A stretch of DNA of 64,000 bases from positions 4,097,491 to 4,161,490 of the forward strand of contig NC_083564.1 of assembly GCF_019925205.1 (NCBI RefSeq), read 5' to 3'. Of this stretch, positions 52,342 through 61,300 are shown one piece after another (position 1 is the first letter of the stretch; each line of letters begins with the position of its first letter). The position numbers and the translations under genes were made by a program. This DNA is from Metopolophium dirhodum. Taxonomy: Eukaryota > Arthropoda > Insecta > Hemiptera > Aphididae. The notes below the pieces were generated by a model. That model had not been told where the DNA came from, did no database searches, and saw only the letters and a program-made list of their open reading frames with translations.

Positions 52342-53474
52342 CAAGCCCGGATTAAGGATCAATTGGGCCCCGGGACCATAGACAAGAATACTGCCCGGGA
52401 CACCATACACCCCTTTCAACTTTAACTTCAAAATAATTGTATCATTACGTCATATTAACGACTTTATATTATTGTATAATTTTTTACTATACAAAATATA
52501 TACAGGATATATTATCTCATGTCATTGTACGCGGCTTCAAGATGGTACTTTAAAGAGGTAATTTTAATACCACGGGAAAAACCACTGACAATTTACAAAA
52601 AACCGCTAAAAATGGGATTTTTAATTTCCAACGTTTTGTTTATCACCATGGAAACGAATAAAAAAAACGTGTAAGTGGATGTCGCTCTGATGCATAGTAG
52701 GTTACAAGTGGGACAATGTATAATGGATTGTATTAAACTTGAATTCAATGATATAATATCATAGTATAAGAAAAATTATTCTGAGCGGAGATGGTTTAAC
52801 ATTCTGGATTTTTTAAATTTTTATTATTTATTATTAGTCTAAGTTAAATTGATATTATAATATTATAATTTTTTATTCGTATGTTGCTACTATGATAAAC
52901 AAATCGTTAGAAATTAAAATCCCATTTTAAGCGGTTTTTCGTAATTTGTCAGTAGTTTTTTTCGTGGCATTAAACAACTATTGAGAAAATCGAAAAATTA
53001 CCTATCTAAAGTCTAAAGTACCATCTTGATCCAATTTGCTAAAAGATAAGGTACTATATATGTTGAAATCGAAGCACTCCATCAGGTAGAAATTTTGTAT
53101 ACAGAACTTAAAAAAATAAAAAAATAAACACCATTGTAAAACCATAAAAAAAATTAAAAATAACGACTAGTTATTTTGTTGTAATTTATAATATTAAATC
53201 AACATATAGGCTATAATAAAATATAATAGCAATTTAAAATATCCATACCGATGAACCGTCCCCACTCAGAATCGTTTTTCGTATACAATGATAGGATATC
53301 ATTGAATTCAAATTTAATACATTCTATTATACAGAGACCCACTTGTAATCTATTGTACAGTAGAGCGACATCCACTTACCCTCTTTTCATTTTAAACTGT
53401 ATTGGACGCGTTAAAAAATATATTTTGGGGATAAATATGGGCCCCGGGACCGTGCCCCCCTCAATCCGGGCTTG
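52342..53474. mobile_element. hAT-type element hosting family R pieces
   Basis: Ends CAAGCCCGGATTAAGG and the inverted partner caatccgggcttg, each followed by the gggccccgggacc motif. Flanks actacatc (52334-52341) and cctacatc (53475-53482) agree at 7 of 8 positions. The inside is occupied mainly by family R sequence (52530-53390). Confidence 0.75.
52530..53390. mobile_element. Pile of family R fragments in opposite orientations
   Basis: Contains a family R left end in plus orientation (gtaagtggatgtcgctctga at 52669, attctgagcggagatgg by 52795) and another in minus orientation (ccactcagaatcg to gcgacatccacttaccc, 53262-53381). The short-form interior (accatcttgatccaatttgc) appears in both orientations. 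This suggests insertion of one copy into another. Confidence 0.6.
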
Positions 53475-54436
53475 CCTACATCCAAGGACGCCAGCAGGAA
53501 TTTGTCAAGGGGAAGGAAAATATTTTCCATGCTACATTTTTTGTCTTACTAACCTATTAGTGATAAAGTATTTTTGTGACATGTTTCTTTCATATAGACA
53601 GGGAATGTAAAAAATATTTGAATTATACGTAGATATAGTTAGTTAAAACTTAATCTTACAGCATTAATTTTAATTAACTGTTATGTAATTTTAAATTAGT
53701 AAATACATTTTTTTTAATAAATAAAATGTTACCGTTGATTTTATAATTTTAGGTAATTTATAAAATTAAATATTTCTGGCTTATTCAGACATTGATACCA
53801 ACTTCACAAGATATCCCACCATCACTTAAAAAGCATAAGTTTCTGTAATTAAAAATAAAATAATAGAAATATATAATTAAACATGTTACTGTCTATGTAC
53901 TTAGATTTAAAAAATAACTTGAATGTAATACTAACTATGTAACTCAATTTGTTAGTCCAAAAATTAATCTTTTTTTTTTAACTATTGCATTGATTCTTGT
54001 AAATTTTTTAACAATTTGATGAAGTTTAAATACTAATATATAATAGATATTAGTCATTGATGTCAAAAAAAAGATTAATCAAAAGAAAAAAACTATGAAA
54101 TTATAATGTTAGTAATAAAGCATTATATTAATAATATCGAGAATATTGTAACTTATTACAAGGACTGTAGGACAATATGATTTGTTATTTAAGAAAAATA
54201 TAAAATTACAATTACTCATCATATATTGATAATAACTCTGTAACCCCACACTATACCGATTAACAATCAATTATATTTCAAACTTATTACAATAAAAAAA
54301 ACATTAAATATATTAGATCTTGTACATTAATATATTATGTATTTATTATATATAGGCCCGAATAAATAAATATAAATTTTATAGTATAACATACAAAAAG
54401 TTGCTTAACATTTACTTAACAATTAATTTTTGTATA

Positions 54437-57400
54437 CTATAAAGAATAAGATTTCCCAGATCCACGAGAATCAGAGAAAGCAACAGATTTATCTCCCTTT
54501 TTTTGTACTATATTAGAAGTAGGATAAGGCAAAGTTGCTTCAGATAAATTAAATCCAATACTTAACAATAGTTCTGAAAATTGTTTAGTTATATTAGTTG
54601 GATATTCAATTGCAACATCATTATTTTTTAAACGAAAACGAGGAATATTATTAACACTTAATATGTCTTGTGGATCTGTTTTTAACATTGATAAAAGTAA
54701 TTGAGTACCATCACGTACATCAGCAGCACCTGAGATTAATCTTCTTCCACATATATTTCCTGTTTCTACAGCAATAACTGGTAAGTACAACGATGTTACT
54801 CGTTCTGTTTGATTTATCATATGATCTTTAAGATTTGAATCCAAAATATTATTCAATATATAACCAGAATTAGTTAAAATATGGGATCCAAAAACAGAAC
54901 CAAGACCACTAAGAAACAAATTAAAATACAAATCTGAATAAATATTTTATCGAATAATATCTTAAATAAAATATCTTAATCTAAATTATATAACGTTATG
55001 ATTCTAAAAAATTTTTTTTTAAATTATAATTTATTTTCCATTGTTTAATCTATATTAATATCGCAATGTTAAATGTTAAATTTTGAAGTATTTCAACTTG
55101 CTTCACCTACCACAAGCTATGCTTTTGGGGAGGCATCATAAGTTGTATCTACTTTTAGTTTTGGTTGTCTCTTCATGTTATTATATTATTTTGACAATTA
55201 ACAGTATATTATTAATATAAGTAATAAGTATTATATACCTTATAATAGTTACATAAAGATCAAAAGCATCTGTAGTAGAAGTTTGTAATCCTGAATTTTG
55301 ATTCCAGTTATCTCCTAAACCAATACAAATTATCATGAAATATATTAAATAATTAATACATTTTAAATGTCCAAATTGCGTACTTTTAAAGCTATTCAAT
55401 AATGATAGATCTTCAACATTTGTATTAGTATTATTGATTTTACTTAATACTTCCAGTAAAATTGGTCCTCCAGTACCATTATTTGAAGTTATAATGCAAT
55501 AGTTCATAAAATTTTGTTTTAATACTGGTAAAATAAGCGGTTGGTAACTAATTACATCATCTGGCTTTAAGGTAGGCTCCAATTCTTTAGACATTTCTTT
55601 ATAAAATTCTTAAAAAAAAAAACAAAACAATATTATATTTAAATTAAATATTTTTTATAAATATTTTCATATAGTTAATACCACACTAATATAACTTTTG
55701 ATTCACATTTCATATAATTGTATAAATATTACATATATCTATTTTACATTAAAACAATTACAGTACCAAGTTTAAAATAACTTAAGTACCTTATTTTTAT
55801 GATTCATCCGTGGGAACACATAAAATATACAAGTTCTACTAACATGATATAAAAGTAACAATATTATTAATGTAGCATCCTTTTTTTTTGTAGCATACCA
55901 ATGGGTCCGTGTAAAGATATTGAGGTGAGAGTTTTTATAAGACCATTTGGTGCTTTAACTATTTGACCAGGTGATCTAGTTGATACCGCGGATAACCAAC
56001 GTTTAAGGTTATCGTCTTTAACTAACTCAGTGGTATTCTGATTAATTGCTTCAAGTAAACTTTCTGTAACAGTTATGCCCATCCTGAAAATAAATACAAT
56101 AATTTTGTATAAATAAATTTAGTAAATTGTGTCTTTCTTACTTTGCCAGGTTTATGGAAGGTTCAACTAGTGTCTTCCAAGGAAGAATTCCATATTTTAC
56201 ATTAGCATAAAACAATCCTGCTAAAAAACCTGGTACTCCGATAATATTATGTGAACTATGTGTAGATCTAAAATCAATTGTATTTCCTGTACCAGTTCGA
56301 TGATCGTACACCACCATAACACCACTTCTAAAAAGATAATTAGATAATTTAAAAATAATTATATAGTGTTCAAGTTATATATTATTTTACTTGCCCTCCT
56401 AATCCTGAAAGATGAGGGAGTACTACAGAGTTGCATAATGCAGCAGTAATTGCTGCATCAACTGCATTACCGCCCATTTTGAGCACATCAATTCCATGTT
56501 GAGAGCATTGATCATTATCACTTGCTACATTTCCATGAGGTACTAACTTTCAAGTTAATATGATTTTAATTTAATTTTTAACTACATATATTTTAAATTT
56601 ATTATACCTGATGTGATCCATAATGAATGTGAATTAATAAAATAATTAATAATCCAATGCAAAATACCATACAAAAACCTACAATTAATTTAAGTAGAGC
56701 TTTTTCATTGTTATTTTTAGCATAAAGTGGTGTCTTTTCACAACCATCATGATCGTATACAGCTGAAATTATATAAAGTTCAAATATAAATAAGTACATC
56801 AAATGAATATTGATTTAAATTTAATTATGGATAAAATTAATTTTAAATAAAAATTATAGAACTAATTATTGTATAAAAATGTTTAATTAAATTTTTTTCA
56901 AAGCAATTAAAAAATATAAATACATAAGTCATAAATATAATTCATGAATTAATAGTTATTAATAGGACAATATGCATTACTAGATCCAATTGTGCGTAAC
57001 AACTAGTTAATTCATAGTAAAAGATTTTTTTTTGAGTTTAGGTGAAGATAGAAAATGTCCATGCCAAACTGGCAACATTTAGTATTTAAATATTATAATA
57101 GGTATGCATCATATTCATATAATAATAATAATAATATATTATTTTATTAAAAATATAATAATCTGGTTTAAAATTAAAATTATTTGAAACAGCAATAAAT
57201 CCTCTTGTTAATACATAAATTAGGGATAAAAGCATTTTAGGTATTGATTCCAAACTAGTAGGTAGTAGGTACAGTACCTATTAAAATTAATTAAAAACAA
57301 TTTTTAAATTTTTTTAATATTAGACTATCTGCAGTTCAAACTAAATTGTATGTAAGCTAAAAGAATCAAGTACTAAAAACATTTTTATATTCAATAAATA

Positions 57401-57494
57401 CAGTTTCCAATGGTGTAACAGAGATAATTGATGACAATCGACAAATTAAACTCATACATTGACTGGAAAATTTATCAATAGTGTCGTCATCCAT
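54437..57494 (-). CDS. Gamma-glutamyltranspeptidase-like membrane protein
   Basis: Seven phase-consistent exons: 57494-57458, 56762-56608, 56546-56395, 56327-56142, 56083-55899, 55608-55239, 54908-54437 (stop TAG), giving 518 residues. The start exon (MDDDTIDKFSSQ) is inferred from phase and a GTATGAGT donor. Residues about 38-56 are one membrane helix, so the protein is probably type II like other eukaryotic GGTs. GGT landmarks: CSQHGIDVLKMGGNAVDAAI, SGLGGSGVMVVYDH, NTIDFRS, GVPGFLAGL and LPWKTLVEPSINLAK; the C-terminal GAADVRDGTQ and SDSRGSGKSY. GGTs cleave the gamma-glutamyl bond of glutathione after self-cleavage at a Thr. Here the usual T-x-H-x-S nucleophile signature is not visible: the matching stretch reads TSTTDAFDLYVTII. 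The N-N-E-M-D-D acidic motif reads NNILDSN. It may therefore be inactive or changed in function. One intron is GC-AG. Confidence 0.8.
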
Positions 57495-59359
57495 CGTAGA
57501 CTACTTTCTCACATATCCGTCTTAATATAATTCTTCAAAACAACAATTAGACAGATAATTGATTTAAATATTTAATTAAAAATTGAATTAAATTGATACA
57601 TAGGTATATAATTGAAATGTGATCACAAAGCCACGACTGATCTCCACGAAATACGATTTAGCCCCGGGTTTTCAGTAGTTACTAGTTAGACATAATAATT
57701 AGAAGTATACCGTACACGTACAATGTCCTACTACCAACTACTACATAGATAAGTGACTGTTGGATATGTTTGGCAGATAAAGTTTTGATTATGTTCTTAG
57801 ATCATATACAATGGATGAAGCTACTTTAATCATTTGCTGTGTCCAACATAACCCCCCACTTATTAGTTATTTTATAGTGATTGTTGGCGAAACGCATGCG
57901 CAATAACTCGTTGTACCTTGAAATTAAATGGGTAATGGGGGGTTATGTTGGACACAGCTCGGTATACGAGAAATACACACATGGCTCCATCCATTGTATA
58001 TGATCTAAGGTTATGGTACTTGAGAATTTTAATGTACTACCACCATAGAACAATAACCCATGACTAATTAAATTTGTCATGCTATCACCTATAATACTCT
58101 ATGCCACGATTTAAGATATATCGGATATCCATAGATAATATAATATGGGTATTATCCATAGACATATAATAGAACTATTATATGTCTATATTATAAATAT
58201 AAACATTTTTTGTTATCAGTTTTATTTTACAACCATCTGGAAATTCGCTAGGCTAAATCCCATACAATATGACTAAAATTAGCTTCCCATTGACATAATA
58301 TAATTAGATCTATGTCTTGTCTATTGCCTATGTTATCATTACTCATAAATATCCCTTTCATATCATGTCTATGCATAGTCGCGAATTGACTAAATATTTT
58401 GGGGGGAGTCAAGCCCTCCTCCCCATAGGCCATATTGCTTAGTACTACAGAATATAAAAATTAGTACTAATTACTAGATTTTGAACTGGGGGGACTAAGC
58501 CCCCCCCTATTTGTGCCAATGTGTCTATGGCTTAACCGGTTTAAAAATTATCCTGCAAATTATAATATTATTGTCCCAAGTCCAAACATCAGGGTGCATT
58601 TTTATTCACACCAGTTTAGCCTAGCAAATGTCTATCGTGTTGTGTACTTGAAATTCAAGAATCAAGGTTTAGAGCGAAATTGTTAAATCTAGTTATATAA
58701 AATTTGGTTATATCCATGACTAAATAAACTTATCAAAGTTTAGAAATATGTTGTCTTTAGTCTTAGTAGAGAAGACGTGGTTCAATTGATTAACATATAC
58801 ATCTATAATTCATTATATTTATAAAAATATTTGGAAATGTATTCTGTATTCAGACAGTATTGGATAGCAGCATTGATTAAACCTAATACTATATAGTATT
58901 TATAATCAATGATAATTTCATGTTAAATAATATTATATCATTAAATAATAAATAGTAAACTTAGAAGGAAACATCGGTAAAAAAAATATATCTGGGGGGG
59001 GGGGGAATGCCCATTTACCATCCTTTTCATGGTCTTATAATCCTATCTAAGAATATTCTAGTCAGTAATATAATGCTCTATACTTCAAACATGATAAAAT
59101 TAACAAATTTCAAATTTGACTTATGGGACACCCCACATCTATCACAATATATTATTTATTATTCACATTTTATAGTTTTTGATATTTTCAAATGTAAATT
59201 TCACAATTTACTCATTTTATTAGATCATTTCTATTGATTTAGGAATGAAACAAATTTGTCGAGTATTTAAATTTAAAGTAGCAGAAAAACATTTATACAT
59301 ACAATTGTTCTAAAAAATAATTTACAATATTTAAAATACAGTTATAAAACCAATAACAT
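57495..59359. other. Gap between the GGT-like gene and RPC3
   Basis: Contains the double fold-back at 57798-58008, a module beginning cacgatttaagata at about 58102, and a run of 12 G at 58994-59005. It should include the promoter of the GGT-like gene and the 3' untranslated region of RPC3, but no specific sites stand out. Confidence 0.5.
57798..58008. repeat. Double fold-back repeat
   Basis: Outer arms ttagatcatatacaatggat and its complement (ending at 58008). Inner arms gctgtgtccaacataacccc and its complement ggggttatgttggacacagc. About 211 bp in all. Two nested inverted repeats of different sequence suggest one small element inside another, or a compound MITE, just upstream of the GGT-like gene. 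Confidence 0.75.
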
Positions 59360-60814
59360 TTATTTAATAGTTTCATTGTATCGCTTGTAAGAATGGAATA
59401 AAAATAAACACACGTCTAATCTCATAATGTTTAGCTGACACTTGCGCAACAGCCTGTTTATTGAGTCCAGCAATATTCGTTCACTTGGTGAAAATAAATT
59501 GTCCATAGCTTCTTCGAAAAAATCCTTGTCGGCTTCTTGTTTATCTTGTAATCCTTGAACCATACCATCAAATCGAGCTTTATTTTTTAGTAATCTCTTA
59601 TTATCTTCACAAGTTTTAAACTTCCACATCATGCAGTTCCCAATCATTTTTAATATTTCTTCTGTTAATTCTTGATGTAGTTGACGTTCATTTAAATGGT
59701 ACAAATAAAACGATTTCCCATCATTTCGACCTAAACGAGTATTTGGTTTTCTTAATTCTTGAACTTGGAGGTAATTATTCATAAATAGTTCAGATGTTAA
59801 TGTTTTTGTTTCACGGTCTGGTATTAAAGCAGTTTGTTGGAGACGTTCTAGTTCAAGAAGTTTGTTGCTCCTAGTCGCTCTGAATAACCTTGCAGAACTT
59901 TCACCAAACTTATAGCTTACTACTTGGTCCATTATTGAATCATTTAAACAATTTATTATCTGTTTAAAATTAACAGTAATATTACACATTGTACCATAAG
60001 ATTTACATAAAAATTTAGTAGGATCTTCTTCTATCATTGTTATATATTCTAATAAATAATTATGACCAACAGATAAATTACTTCTAATTAATTGCAATGA
60101 TATAGGGTTTGAAACTGGTGCACTACTGTCAGCACATTGACTTAATATTGTAGACATTACTTCACCTACAATTGTATCATCAAATGTTCTCACCACAGCA
60201 TCTATGATGATTTTATTTCTCATGTCTTGATGAAACTTATTAAAATTGAGAGTAAACAAAATTTTTTTCTCATCTTTTTGATTTTTTGATGGTGGTGTAA
60301 ATATTTTATTTTGTTTAACTTCAGTCCAAACAACATATGTAGGTGTTCTTTTAAAATATTCATTTCTTATTAATTCAATAGCTTTTTCCCAATAATTATT
60401 GTACAAATCATCGGTTTTATTTTGTAATTTAATACATTCACTAACAATTTTTGATAATGAAGCTCGACCAAGACAAAGTAAAGTTTCAACAAGTTCCTCA
60501 TATTGATTACCAAATTTCCTCTTAATAATTGATAAATATTTTGGGTACCTTAAAATCATTAGAATATTTTCCATATTCAATTTGTATTCTATTTGTACTG
60601 AGTGGACATTACAAATTGCCGATACAAAATTGAATTGCAATAAAACAATTATCGTTTCCTGTATCAAGTGCCGAGGATATTTTCCATCCAACATGGTACT
60701 CAAAGTTATAAGGGATTTCTGACCCCATTGTAAAGGTTTTGCAATTTCAGAAACGTCTTGACCAAAATAATCACGCAAAATAGATGTACAAATTCGACAA
60801 TAGTCGGATGACAT
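59360..60814 (-). CDS. RNA polymerase III subunit RPC3 (POLR3C/RPC62)
   Basis: One uninterrupted exon of 484 residues, close to the usual RPC3 length of about 530. RPC3, RPC6 and RPC7 form the Pol III subcomplex that helps open promoters of tRNA and 5S genes. Family landmarks: N-terminal winged-helix region (SSDYCRICTSILRDYFGQDV; LQFNFVSAICNVHSVQIEY), MILRYPKYL, LLCLGRASLSKIV, the central FNKFHQDMRNKIIIDAVVRT, VVSYKFGESSARLFRATR, and the C-terminal FYLYHLN then NKRLLKNKARFDGMVQGLQD. The linker between the second and third winged helices is shorter than in vertebrates. The start is the first ATG after in-frame open sequence ends, and the stop TAA overlaps an AAATAAA that could serve as polyadenylation signal. 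It is head to head with Nup205. Confidence 0.92.
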   Translation of the reverse strand: MSSDYCRICTSILRDYFGQDVSEIAKPLQWGQKSLITLSTMLDGKYPRHLIQETIIVLLQFNFVSAICNVHSVQIEYKLNMENILMILRYPKYLSIIKRKFGNQYEELVETLLCLGRASLSKIVSECIKLQNKTDDLYNNYWEKAIELIRNEYFKRTPTYVVWTEVKQNKIFTPPSKNQKDEKKILFTLNFNKFHQDMRNKIIIDAVVRTFDDTIVGEVMSTILSQCADSSAPVSNPISLQLIRSNLSVGHNYLLEYITMIEEDPTKFLCKSYGTMCNITVNFKQIINCLNDSIMDQVVSYKFGESSARLFRATRSNKLLELERLQQTALIPDRETKTLTSELFMNNYLQVQELRKPNTRLGRNDGKSFYLYHLNERQLHQELTEEILKMIGNCMMWKFKTCEDNKRLLKNKARFDGMVQGLQDKQEADKDFFEEAMDNLFSPSERILLDSINRLLRKCQLNIMRLDVCLFLFHSYKRYNETIK

Positions 60815-61300
60815 GTCAATATTAATTCAAAATACTTTTAAGATAAACACAGACGAGAAACTACCACAGACCACAGTAATTCAGTACCACGATCTATGAC
60901 TACGATACGACACGATAGTACACCACGGCCTGCTATAATGGCCTATAATTAATTAGTAGCACGATTTAAGATAGTACTATCTTGTGTTTAGTAGTGATAA
61001 ATACGATAAATACGACCATAATCATAGATAATAGGTGATACCACGGCTGTTAACGATATTAACAGAAAGTTAACCGCCATAACCTAAAAAATAAATGTTG
61101 TATTATGTTTTGCCGTATTTATTTTTTGTTGTTTTAATCTTTTCATATAGTGAATTATTGTAATAACATATTATTATATGCTTTAAACTTAATATGAAAT
61201 TAATATTAACTATTCCGTCGTCTGTAATTCTGTATGTTCTGATTGATTAAATAAATAATCGTTGAAACTGCTGAAATTTATTATTATAACTGCCTTAAGC
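60815..61300. promoter_or_regulatory. Shared divergent promoter of RPC3 and Nup205
   Basis: Only 486 bp separate the two start codons, which point away from each other, so both promoters must lie here or overlap the first exons. I see no clear TATA box placed for either gene. A dispersed-repeat module (gcacgatttaagatag then tactatcttg, about 60959-60985) lies in the middle, followed by accacggc near 61045. Confidence 0.6.

Noticed and set aside
57370..57494. Stand-alone 42-residue peptide starting MDDDTIDKF
   Set aside because: A GTATGAGT donor after 12 codons matches the phase of the next GGT-like exon, so I used it as that gene's first exon.
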